Positions 22,886-33,990 of a stretch of 64,000 nt of DNA are shown here, piece by piece. Below the pieces are notes generated by a model that made no database searches, was not told the origin of the DNA, and worked only from the letters and a program-made list of their open reading frames with translations. Source of the stretch: Sistotremastrum niveocremeum HHB9708. Its lineage: Eukaryota > Basidiomycota > Agaricomycetes > Sistotremastrales > Sistotremastraceae. A program made the position numbers and the translations under genes. Numbering within the stretch: the stretch's first letter is position 1; each line of letters opens with the position of its first letter. Location of the stretch: the NCBI GenBank assembly GCA_001630475.1, contig KV419402.1, forward strand, positions 885,691 through 949,690, given 5' to 3'.

Positions 22886-23928
22886 ATGGCATCGATATCA
22901 GCGATGGAGGCTTCTCCCCTTGCCTCTGCTTATTGGAAGGACAACAAGGGTATTTCGCTCCCGTATCCTTTACCCCCCGTCATCTGAAACTCCAATAATC
23001 AGGAAACGTTCACATCCGGGTCTACTATCAAGACAGAGATGGAAACGTTTGTCAAGTAAAATGGGATGACGGGACTTGGGCAGTGGGCAGCGACGTCCTT
23101 TTCAAAGACAACACGTTGAGAGGGCCGATAGCCGCCATCGTTTATCCTGATACGGATAGCGACACCGCGTCAAACATTCCAGGTCCAAACCCAGAGATCC
23201 ATATATTCTACATCGACCTCACTACAAATCCTGCGGCGATCCGCGAGATCATCAAGCCAAAGGACAGCGAGGTTTGGACCAAGGTAGAGGACGCTGTCCC
23301 TACTTATTGTCTCGCTGTTACATCCGGCCTCGCTGCATCCGAATATCAGGATCCTCATATCCGTGTCTATTATCAGGACACCGACGGTTATATTCGAGAA
23401 TCGTCTTGGGATTCGGCAACTAAGAAATGGACGGGCGGCACGGATGATAAAGAAAAGATCATATCAGAAGAGCCTGCCCTCACCGGGACGGCTATCGCTG
23501 CTGGCGTCGGCGTCAACTATACCCTTTATCCAGTGATCACTATCATCTGGCAAGATCCCGATCATAATCTCGCCGGAACGTTCAAGAGCGTTGATTGGCA
23601 GATGCAAGAGACCACCACACCCATTGAATTCCCCACTTCCTATCCAGTCAATGACAATGGATCTATCTCCGTCGCATCGTGGAATAACGATAAAACGCTG
23701 GTTTATTATGAGGGAGTTAAGGGAAGGGTGCAGAAAGTCACTTATGAGTGGAAGACGAAAACTTGGGAAGGGCCTCATCATGCGCTTAAGGGAAGTCTTT
23801 TTAGTAGTGCCTCGGCGGGGCGTGGTAGTCTTGCATCTGCTGCGTTTGTGCCGCAGATCAATGGCAGTGTTGGAAGTCTTTTCTATCAGCCTGTCGGCGA
23901 TGTCTCGGTCGTCGAAATAGCTATCTGA
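22886..23928 (+). CDS. AAL-type fungal fucose-specific lectin
   Basis: Predicted carbohydrate-binding protein of about 330 residues, of the Aleuria aurantia lectin family, which folds as a six-bladed beta-propeller. The start MASISAMEASPLASAYW is followed by a single intron (about 22950-23002) leading to GNVHIRVYYQDRDGNV. Blade-like repeats follow: HIRVYYQDTDGYIRESSW is the clearest, and weaker copies are EIHIFYIDLTTNPAAIREI, VITIIWQDPDHNL, LVYYEGVKGRVQKVTYEW and a C-terminal SLFYQPVGDVSVVEI. In the family each sugar site uses an Arg, a Glu and a Trp; only the HIRVYYQDTDGYIRESSW blade keeps all three clearly. There is no signal peptide, in keeping with cytosolic mushroom lectins thought to act against nematodes or other feeders. 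It is followed on the same strand by the NLR-like gene. Confidence 0.88.
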
Positions 23929-24612
23929 ACCTCTTGTCGCTTGCCTTGGTCTGGAATAAAATGTCACGAATTCGAATAAAGTGCCTCACAGTTTGCTTCG
24001 AACAATAGCGCCAGACAGTGGACTCTGGACGATCTATGCTGGGGATATTGTGAACTCGTGTTACTTTATTCCCCAGTTTTCGAAGGGAGGAAATGTTCAG
24101 AAAATATTGATAATGCCCATTTTCACAGGGAATCCTCAGGAAATAAAGACCGAACTCATTAGACGAGATGTAATCAGATTCTCAGTAATATCTCGCGGAA
24201 TTTCTGTGTCAGGCCCGCCGTGTCAGCGTCCTAGCCAGCATCGGCGCAGAGCGCTCGGCCCGGCTGCTTCTGCTTCTCAGTGCCCTCTTCGAGCTATAGG
24301 GCGCCGGGCGTGAGATGCTGATGCCTTGTGTTTCCCCTGATTTGCGACGCCTCGTAGAGTTTCGAGAAAATCGATGGCAAGCAAGACTTTTGGAGGTCGA
24401 AGCAGAGATCAAACACTGTATGTGATGTGCGCTCGTCGACGTGCTAGTGACCGAATTCGAGCTAATCAAACCTATAACAGTAAGGCTGGTGATCTACATA
24501 AACATGTTGGTTATGATGCAAGCATGCTCAGAATATCGGGTAGACAAATTTTATCTATCACTAGATTGAGGAGGAATTGAAACGCCATCTTGAAGATGTC
24601 AAGGGGCAAGGC
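23929..24612. other. Region between lectin and NLR genes, may hold 5' exons of the NLR gene
   Basis: No independent gene is recognised. The open frame of the NLR gene can be carried upstream through plausible short introns: a piece ending HCTGTATG at about 24420 reads FRENRWQARLLEVEAEIKH, and an intron from 24510 to about 24563 joins AACATGTTG to ATTGAGGAGG, giving an alternative start at 24504. So part of this stretch is probably untranslated leader or early exons of that gene. Confidence 0.4.
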
Positions 24613-27600
24613 ATGCCGAAGTCAAATATTCTGGCTCGATCACAACGTTTCTACGTGGTCTTCAAGCACAATGACCAGTCTAAGCAAACAGATATCTCGA
24701 AGAAGGGAATCAACCCCAGCTGGTCTGGGGACATCTCCTTGTGAGTCCGTCTCGCACTTCTGATGCGCAAACTATTGTTGAATCTCTGGAAGTCTGTCAG
24801 GACCCAGTAATCTTGGAGTAATTGTCTATGCTCGACATTCGGTTGGAAAAGACGAGTTGGTTGGGAGTGCGGAGGAGAGTATTGAGTCGATATGTGGCCG
24901 AAGAGACGAACATGGTGACTATTTTCGACTAGCAATTCAGGCCTCTGGTGCTAAATTATCCTAGGGACTGTCATCGTCTCACTCAGTCGCCCAGACCTTA
25001 CTTCAAGCGGTCCAAAACGACCAATTGTATCATTCCGATTGACGGTTGAAGACAATATTGCCGATCTTGATGACACGAAGAAATATGTGGCACAATCAGT
25101 CACGCGAATAATACCCTCACAGCATACCTCTGCCGCTGAGGACGCTCTCGCTCAAGGATCGACGGTGGAATCGAATGTCAAGCCGATAGCAAACGTCATC
25201 ACGCCTCTGCTCTCTAAAGTTGATACTTTCGTGAAGATGGTTGATTCCATCGCTGAGGTAGGCTGTTCAGATCCACGTACCTCGTGAGTATGTTGAAATG
25301 CGGCTAGCTACACCCGTATGCGAAAGTGGCCTGGGGCGTTGTTTCGTCGGTATACAAGGTGAGTATTGGGACAGGAGGACCCTACTCTAGTACGCTAACA
25401 AGCGGCTTAGATCTTCCAAGCCCAAAAGCAACGCGACGCGAACATTGCTCTGCTGTTCGAAACCATGGACGATACATACAACTTCATTCTCGAGTCCCGC
25501 GACGTTTTCCAGGTCAAGTCACATATCACTATAGCCGCTCGTTTAGTCCAGCAGACATCTGAGTGTGGCTATTTCATCATGCATTATGCCAAAGACGTGA
25601 AATTTTGTGAGTGAACTAATGGTTGATGTAGCGGATTTGCTCACGGTCTCAGGGCATAGGACAGCGAATAACCTCTTCGGAGGGGTGGATGATCAAATCA
25701 CCGCCTTCCAAAGTTCTTTCATCACCCTGCGGGCCGCTCTTCAGGAACGAGCAACAATAAACACTGAGATAATGATCATACAGACTGTGACCCTGCTGCA
25801 GGACTTCGGTAAATACCCCCGTCGCAATACGTATGTCTATCGTACTGATACGCACTCAGGTGATGACGTCAACTTGAATGACATGAACTACGCTGGAGAT
25901 GCGGGCTTTCTCCCTGAGAAAGGATGTCTACCTGGTACAAGAACCGCGGTCATAGACCGAATATCTGAGTGGGTTACGAGCCCTAACCCTTCACCGGGCG
26001 CGTCTCTCCTATGGCTGAAGGGTTTCGCCGGTTCGGGCAAATCGGCGATCGCTCATACCTCTGCGCACCTTTTCTCCCCCAGCAGACGTCTAGGCTCCTC
26101 GTTCATATTCGATGCATCCAGAACATCTGAAAGACGCGCCGAAGTAGTGTTTCGGACTATATCTCGCGATTTGGCCGGAGTCAATCGACAATGGAAGACC
26201 TGCCTGACCAAAATCATCCGAGAGAATCCAGATTTACGTCATACATCCTCTGTTCGCCGGCAATTCGAACAATTATTGCTTGCTCCAGCGCTTCAATTGG
26301 AATTTATTGGGCCTATCCTCATTGTCATAGATGCGCTGGATGAATGCGGGGGTGCGCTAGAAGCAAAGCGAGAACTTCTCGCTATTCTTGCCACGCGCAT
26401 CTCCGAGCTTCCCTCGAATTTCCGGATATTATTGACATCGAGACCGGAGAGGGACATCGAGGAAGCCCTGTCGGGTAAAAGCCACATTACGGTGGTCAAT
26501 ATGCAGGAGTTGGACGAGACCGCCGCTGACAATGACTTGACCACGTACTATAAGACACGTCTGGGGCACTTGACGGACATAGAAGATGTCTGGCCCGATC
26601 AGAGCTGGATCCCCATTCTCGTCCGTCGATCGGAGCGGCTATTCCAGTGGGCCTTTACGGCTTGCGAATTTGTACTCTACGCTCCAGGCAGAGAACCATC
26701 GGAGAGCTTGGAGATGCTAGTCTCTTCGTCTCGGCTGGACGGCATAGACAACCTGTACAGCGGAATCCTCCACAATATTTTCGGCTTCACCGAAGAGGAT
26801 CAACGGTTGTCGAGGTTCCGTTCTGTCCTGGGCCGGGTCCTGACAGTCCGTGAACCGCTCACTGTCTCAGCACTGAGCAAACTGCATGGCGAACACGAAG
26901 GAGCAGGAGCAGTCAAATCCATAGTCAGGTTCATGGGATCACTTCTCAGCGGTGTCTCCGATGAAGAAAGTCCGGTTCAGACGCTCCACACTTCCTTCCG
27001 TGATTATTTGAAAGATAGCAGGAGAAGTAAGCTTTACCACATCAGTGAATCTGCTTCCGAAGTCGAGCTCGCACACTCAGCTATCCGCATCATGAACGCG
27101 GAACTAGTCTTCAACATCTGTGATTTTCCGAGTTCTGAACTCGCTAATAGTGATGTCGAAAACTTGGATGACCTTATTCGACGCCGAATTTCCTTAGCTT
27201 TATTATACTCGATTCGCTTCTGGTCAGGTCATCTTTCGGCATCTGGCTTCAGCGAATCATTGGCAAAACTTCTCCATACTTTCATCCACGGGCGATTTCT
27301 TTTCTGGCTCGAAGCTTTGAGCCTCATTAAACAGATAGATACTGCGTCAGCGGCTGTCCGTATCATGGCTGGGTGGGCATCGGTGAGCTCGACTTCATGC
27401 TCACAGATTGTCAATAGTCATTCTTATACCACGTAGGATTGCGATGCGGACATTAGGCTGTTTGGCCACGACGCAGCCAAGTTCATCGCTGTGTTTGGAG
27501 GTGCAATAGCTCACAGCGCACCTCACGTTTACATATCCGCCCTTCCGTTCTCTCCCAGAAAGAGTCTTGTGGCAAAATATTACTCTGAGCAATACCCACG

Positions 27601-29743
27601 AACGTTGGTTGTAGAGACAGGACGGCAGCCGGCCTGGACATCGCTGGAGAAATCCATCAGCTCCGGAACCGAAAAAATCCGGGGTGTTGCGTTGTCAAGA
27701 GACGGAAAGAAAATCGCATCAGGAACACTGGGTGGTACGATACAATTCTGGAATTCTGAAACGACTGAGGCCATTGGGCCGGCATGGAGGGTTTTCGAGG
27801 GTAGCTCAGACCCGGATGAATGGGCGCTTATCGACCGACTGGCTTTCTCACCAGACGATATGCGCATAGCGTTCACTTATTGCCACAACAACACCTCTAT
27901 CTACCTTAAAGAAGTGCAGACAGGTCGAACGATCTGGGAATCATCGGGCCAACATACTGACCAAGTGCGGAATGTGGGCTTTGCGCTTGGAGGGATTCAC
28001 GTTCTCTCAGTGACATCCGATGAAGTAGGAAGTTGGGACGGGGAAACAGGAAAGGAGCGGCATCCGATAATGAAGCTGACCGAGCGTCGCGGTCACGGCT
28101 CTGAGATCTCTCCGGATGGTAGATATATTGCGTCGTTGCTCGAAGATGGAGCAGTTCTTCTGTGGGAAGACGTGGATGATAAATGGAATCTCAAGTGGGA
28201 GTTTCAGGGCCATACTGAATGGATCCTCTCTGCCGCTTTCTCTCTGGATTGTGTGCGGCTTGTAACCGCTGGAGGAGACCATACAATACGGATCTGGGAT
28301 ATCGTTACTGGGCAAGGTCTCGGCACACACCTTGAGACAACCGACGATTCGATATATTCCCTTTCTTTTTCTCGGGACATGTCTCGTGTCGTATCAGGTG
28401 GAGTCGACGGAATTATTCGAATCTGGGATGTAGACACACGAGCTGAACTGGGCACTCTCAAAGGAGGGCACACGTCCCTCGTTGATCATGTGTGGTTCTC
28501 CCATGATCAACACCATGTTATCTCGATGAACCACGTCGATGGTGTCATCTGCATCTGGGATGCTTCTTTTGATGTGCAACTCGAGAGACTGCCATTGGAA
28601 CAACGTGATCGATATGCGCCTAGGGTCGCACTTTCCAAGGACGGCAAACACATCTATTCTACCGCTTCTCGCAGAGAGAACGTCCTCCAGATCTGGGATA
28701 TATCCACTGGACAACTCTCAAGACCGTCAATGGAGAATCTTCCTGTTGAGCCCTCAAGTATCTCCGTATCCAAGAATGACAAACTCCTCATCTCGGGTTT
28801 CTATCATGATTTTCAAGGAATTCACGTTGTCGATGCCGCCACCGAGCACATCAGCGATTCCCTCACTTCCGTAGATGAGAGAATCATTTTCTCTGTCATA
28901 TCGGACGATGGTCAGTTCTTTGCCACTGCCTCCGCCGACCGGGTCATCTGCATGTGGAATATACAGCCTAACGAGGCTGCCAATAACGTGCTCCGAGCAA
29001 CCGCCAACGATTCAAACTACTCAATTTCGTCTATAGCGATATCACCTGATAACACATATGTCGCTGTTGGGTATGGGTCAGGGCTGGTCTATGTGTGGGC
29101 CGTCGAGTCTGATGTTGTGGGCAACGGATCTGTGCTGGAGAATTGTCATAGCACTTCCGTATCAGACGTCATGTTCATCAACGAAGGGGATCGACTGGCA
29201 GTTTCTGGATATAGCACCGTTCGCTTTTGGAACACAAAAACTCGACTGTCGATAGGCGAGCCGTGGCAAGTAGACGACGACGACTCAGTCCGCATTGGAT
29301 TCTCGTCAGATAGTAAGCTCATGATCACCGGTGCTGAAAAAACCATTCGAGTGTGGGGGGTCGATACTCGACAACTCTTATATGAACCTTTGGACGGACA
29401 TTCCGATTGGGTCCAGTCTGTTCATTTTGCTCTCAACGACACAAAAATCGTATCATCATCTTCAGATGGAACCATCCGGATATGGGCGTTGGATTTGAAT
29501 GAGTCGGATACCCTGGAGGCAAGTGGAAAGAACGCAGAGCTGAGGAGGAAGTATCTCTTGAACGTCGATGCATGGGTTTCTTCTGGAAATGGGAGTGACC
29601 TCCTATTCTGGGTTCCTCCTTTCAATAGGGACAGGCTACTATGGGGAAGATGCCAGACCATTATCGGAGATGAACCCACAAGGCTTAATCTTGATTACTT
29701 TGAGCATGGCGAGAGTTGGACTAGATGTCGGCTTCCTCGGTGA
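24613..29743 (+). CDS. NLR-like STAND receptor: C2-like, NACHT, WD40 repeats
   Basis: Very large protein, about 1,500 residues. The first part reads as a C2-like beta-sandwich (ILARSQRFYVVFKHNDQS, KKGINPSWSGDISF, NLGVIVYARHSVGKDELVG). A helical linker follows (ANVITPLLSKVDTFVKMVDS, LHPYAKVAWGVVSSVYK). The NACHT module has Walker A GFAGSGKSAIAHT (about 26021), Walker B LIVIDALDECGG (about 26320) and sensor ILLTSRPERDI. From about 27650 come some 14 WD40-type blades, ending in motifs such as IRIWDIVTG, IRIWDVDTR, VRFWNTKT and IRVWGVDTR, enough for two seven-bladed propellers. Seven short introns are inferred, the last at 27382-27435. The start at 24613 is minimal, because GQGMPKSN looks like an inner C2 strand; the true start is probably upstream. 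Such STAND proteins act in fungal non-self recognition and programmed death. No stop or frameshift interrupts it. Confidence 0.87.
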
Positions 29744-29964
29744 TGTCACGAAGCAATTTTTACGACACCGTCGATATGTATAGTTGGTCTATAATACCAT
29801 AGGTTTTCGGCAGGACAATAATCATTGACCTGAGTTCACTGACATAGTCGCAGTATCACTTACTTCCGAGTACAAAATTGACAACATTTGACTTCGTGAG
29901 GAAAGTATTTCTTTGTTTGTGCGTGTTTGGCATTCCTCCATGTTCTCAAATTTCAGCAACACAA

Positions 29965-31985
29965 ATGGAAAGTGACCGAGCGCAGCCTGGTCAATTCGAC
30001 GATGCACCCGAATCAAATGCTCTGGCTCAAGCACCGGATTTTGATCCGAGAGAAGGAGGCTCGTTCATCGATCATGAACTCCTGGAGTGGTCGGAACCTT
30101 CTGACGATGAGGACGAGGAAGTAGATGAAGAGCTGGAGGACTATGAAAACATTCAAGTAGACGACGAAGATTGGGAAGTAGCAGAACGAGGTCAGTCAAT
30201 TTCGTAACATGGTCGAATAAACTGATGATAAGAGAAGACTTTACGAAGCAGTATAATCGACTGCGTCAGCATGTAGCCGTTCGGACGGGAACACAATCTA
30301 CTAGCAATGGCCAATCAGTCGTGCCACTGCCTGCTATCAATCGTCCTTCTCATGCCTCAGGTTCACAATCACAATCGACACCTACTCCCACTGCTAAATC
30401 GCAGAAAACCTCGTCGCAGCTAGAGGCTTTGTCGAAATACTCGTCTCGCTTGACAGACATATCGACTCCCTACTCTCTTGGCGTCAGTGTCAATCGGAAG
30501 GGTCCTTCGCAATCTGCGAATCAAAAGGACAAGTCAGATCGCGCCACGAACGAACAAGTACTCGATCCAAGGACGAGAATCATCCTCTACAAGATGATTG
30601 GAAGGGAACTCATTAGTCAGGTCAATGGCTGTGTTTCTACAGGAAAGGAGGTCGGTATCTTTGTCTCATCCAATCGTAGATTCATTAAATTGACCGGAAA
30701 CCTAGGCAAACGTCTATCACGCGCTGACTCCAACGAACCAGCACCTCGCTTTAAAGATCTACAAGACCTCGATCTTGATTTTCAAAGATCGTGATCGCTA
30801 TGTCACTGGCGAACATCGGTTCAGACGTGGATACTCGAAGAAGAATCCTCGGAAGATGGTTCGGCTCTGGGCTGAGAAAGAGATGCGCAACTTGAGAAGG
30901 CTACAAGCTACAGGAATTAATTGTCCTGAGCCGATCGAAGTGCGGGAGAATGTGCTTGTTATGGGATTCTTGGGTGACAGCGAAGGATGGTCCGTGTAGA
31001 TTCTGCTTCCTCCGCATTGCTTGTCTGATCGCATTACAGGGCTTCGCCTCGGTTAAAAGATGCCGACATCCCATCTTCAACATACGAACTCCTCTACATC
31101 TCTCTCCTCCAAATCGTCCGCTCGCTGTATCACCAGTGCAAACTCGTCCACGCTGATCTTTCCGAATACAACATCCTCTATCACAATTCCTCGCTCTACA
31201 TCATTGACGTCTCACAGAGTGTCGAACATGACCACCCAAATGCCTTCAACTTCCTGCGGAGTGATCTCAAGAATGTCGAAGAGTTCTTCGAGAGGAAGCC
31301 TGTTCGATGTGTGGGGTTGAGAAGGGCTTTCGAGTTTGTCACGGGCGAGCCGACAGAGGAAGAAAGCGCCGAGTCGAACGAAGCCCTGATTCGGAAATGG
31401 ATGGACGAACCTGCACCCGCCGAATCATCGACGGACGCCGACGGCGACAGTCACATGGACACTGAACCTCAGAAGGATAAGACCCAGGAAGACTCAGTGT
31501 TCCTGAACTCGTACATTCCGAGGACGCTGAATGAGGTCTACGATCCAGAGAGAGACGTCAACAAGCTGAAGGCAGGAAAGGGCGAGGAGTTGATATATAA
31601 AGGCACCATTGGTATCGTAACGGCGCCTGTTGATGTCAAGAACCCTGCGGATCCAAAAGAACCTAAAGCTGTTCGGTTCGCTGGAGAGGAGGACAGCAAG
31701 GATGGCTCAGAGGAAGAAAATGGAGAGGATGAAAGTGACGATGATACGGAAGAATCTGATGCGGAGGGCGAGAAATTCGAAAAGTCCACGCCACGAGGAC
31801 ATCGCCATGAAGATAAGGACGCTAAGAAGGTTCGTTTCTTTCCATTTCCTGTCCATCGTTCTGACGAATTGGGCGCGCAGGAGAGAAAGAAAGCTGTCAA
31901 GGAAGAAGCACGAGAGAAGAGGAAGCAGAAAATGCCCAAGGTGGAAAAGAAGAAGAAAATAAAGAATTCTCGAGGTAGAGGTTGA
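29965..31985 (+). CDS. RIO1: Atypical serine kinase/ATPase RIO1 (40S ribosome maturation)
   Basis: Cytoplasmic RIO-family protein that releases late factors from pre-40S particles. The N-terminus is acidic. The RIO domain shows [10 protein letters not shown] splicing over an intron at about 30650-30710 to [20 protein letters not shown], which supplies the nucleotide loop and the catalytic Lys. Then come [36 protein letters not shown], the catalytic loop [12 protein letters not shown] and the metal-binding [13 protein letters not shown]. Four introns are inferred, including one after DSEGW (about 30989-31039) and one that joins KDAKK to ERKKAVKEE near the end. The C-terminus is acidic then strongly Lys/Arg-rich ([16 protein letters not shown]), as in other fungal RIO1. 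Only 221 bases separate it from the NLR gene upstream. Confidence 0.95.
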
Positions 31986-32805
31986 CTTGCTTTACAGTGA
32001 AATACGTCGATACCTTATATCTGGCATCGCACTGTACTAGGACCTGTTCAACTTGAAAATTGGACACCGGTTCCTCAATCTAGACGCGCTGGCGGTAAAG
32101 TCCGATTGGGAACTTCTGTTGTCCTCCTGACGCCGGCCGTAGTGACTACTGTGCCTCTCTTGCCCTTACTTACTCTTTGTGGTGTGATGCTTGATGGTGT
32201 GATTTCTCTTGGAGTATGCCATACGTGGGACATAATTGCGTTCTCGAAAGAAATGCCAAACCTGGCTTGAACGGGCTCGGACGTCTTCCACCACTACTAC
32301 TCTGAAAAAGTCTCTGATGTGCTAATTGGGTTACCATGCAATGTCCAAACAAGACCTGGTTTCTGCAGGCGATCTCATTTGTTCCGATTCTCATGGTGTC
32401 TCTCCGAGAGATGGACCGACCGACATGTCCGCCCCTATCTTGAGTTCGGATATACTAAGTACTTCATTAATTTTGTGCAGCATGAATCTGAATTAGGTGA
32501 GCGGTTCTTGTCCTGGGCGCGGGTGAAATCATAGTGCGGACTCATTCCCTCTCGCAGATACGACAAGCATTAAGTCATGCCTGTTACTGGGTCACGGAGA
32601 TCAGATCTAGAAAGCCAAATGGTCCTGAATGCATCTCAGTTGGTTTAGGAACGATCTGAGTGAGCTCTCTCATGGCTGATAGGCTTTTGTTTATGCCTTG
32701 ATGAATCGAACTTGAAACAGTAAATCTTATACTAACAGCGGCCGACCGAACGCTAAAGACCTTTCTGAAATACCCCGACGACTGATCACTCCCTTCGAAC
32801 GAAGC

Positions 32806-33330
32806 ATGCCATCAGCAAAGTCTTATCGGGGAAAACATTGGCCGGAAATATCCACTAGACGCCAATATTTTGATTCAACATCTCATTGTGTTCATTTGGG
32901 GAAGTTGTCATCTTGTCACTTCAACTCCTCGCCTCCGGTGGAGAGCACGACTACCGTCCTGAATACCTCAAGCGACCTCATGAAAGAACTAATCGCTGCT
33001 GTTAATGCTATTCAAGCTAGTTACCGAGACCAGGTTCCGCTCGAGTTCGAGGCTCACTTCGCCACTATGGCCCGTGAGCGAAGACGGGGACCTAGCAGTC
33101 TCGGCCTCGACCCCCGATATAGCCTCGTGAGTTCCTCAAAAGGCAATCATCGGAGCTGGAATTCGAAACCAACTGGAAATTCAAGCTCAGACAACTCCTA
33201 TTCTTGCCCTCAGCGCCACGCCCTCCCCAACAACGTTGTTGACAATCTTGTTAATGGATTTCTGAAGATCGAGAATCAACCCTCAAATTCTCTGACCCTG
33301 AATGTAGATCTCAGCCCCTATTTATGGTGA
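32806..33330 (+). CDS. Possible small protein, unrecognised
   Basis: An ATG-initiated open frame of 174 codons without introns. It is rich in Ser and Asn, with one charged helical stretch (MKELIAAVNAIQASYRDQ, then LEFEAHFATMARERRR) and no signal peptide or membrane segment. No family resemblance is seen. Most genes here have introns, which counts against it. It could be a lineage-specific gene or chance; I lean towards chance. Confidence 0.22.
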   Translation: MPSAKSYRGKHWPEISTRRQYFDSTSHCVHLGKLSSCHFNSSPPVESTTTVLNTSSDLMKELIAAVNAIQASYRDQVPLEFEAHFATMARERRRGPSSLGLDPRYSLVSSSKGNHRSWNSKPTGNSSSDNSYSCPQRHALPNNVVDNLVNGFLKIENQPSNSLTLNVDLSPYLW

Positions 33331-33529
33331 GGTTTCGGTGCAAAATCCGGGCCAAGGACTGTACTCGTATCAGTGGCATCCGATTCCTGCGACGAGGAAG
33401 TCGACGTCTGTTTCAGAATCCAAAAGCGGGGTTAGATAATGCCTTGTATGGGATGCTGAGAGACTCCCATATCTTCGAACAAAGTTATAGCTGCAGGTAA
33501 TTAATTTCTTTTTCTGGTATAAGAATGCA

Positions 33530-33572
33530 CTACCGTGTCCTAATACAGTGTTATGTTCATAGGACACGGTAG
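33530..33572. repeat. Perfect 13-bp inverted repeat with 17-base loop
   Basis: CTACCGTGTCCTA (33530-33542) is exactly complementary to TAGGACACGGTAG (33560-33572), with 17 bases between. It lies about 420 bases upstream of the first fucosyltransferase-like start codon. The right arm is followed by a near-copy of its own core, AGGACACGGTAGGACAAGG. It could be a hairpin in a transcript, a dimer-binding site, or the end of a small decayed element. Confidence 0.65.
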
Positions 33573-33990
33573 GACAAGGCGTGCCACTAATGGGCGCACA
33601 ATTTGCTCCCAGTCACTTCAAATTCCGGTTATGCAAGTGGTCGATTGCGAATCATGCTTTCCTTAAAGCAAGAAACCCTAGGATCTGCGCCTCGCGTTTC
33701 AAAGGAAGACTTGAAGATCCTCAAACCTTAAATGTTTGCGTACCTTAATGTCTGGGGATTTCGCATTATATCCTTCTCCAAGAATCTTAATTCATACTAG
33801 TTCTTCCTAAGACGAACCTAGTATTTCCCATTTCGATGATCCAGGACACAACAGACGGTTTTGATCACAATCCGGTGATGGATTCATCCGAAGATACCGG
33901 AATACACTGTGTTGCTTGCGAATCATTACGTTATTGTGTTGCAGAGCGCGTTTCATTCAGACCCAACACGTCGCCTTTGTCTCTCGCATT

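Larger units (their letters stand above)
31986..33990. other. Intergenic region between RIO1 and the first fucosyltransferase-like gene
   Basis: A 2.0-kb gap with one open frame of note (32806-33330, listed separately) and a perfect 13-bp stem-loop at 33530-33572 (listed separately). The last 250 bases are AT-rich and probably hold the promoter of the downstream gene. Nothing else is recognised. Confidence 0.4.
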
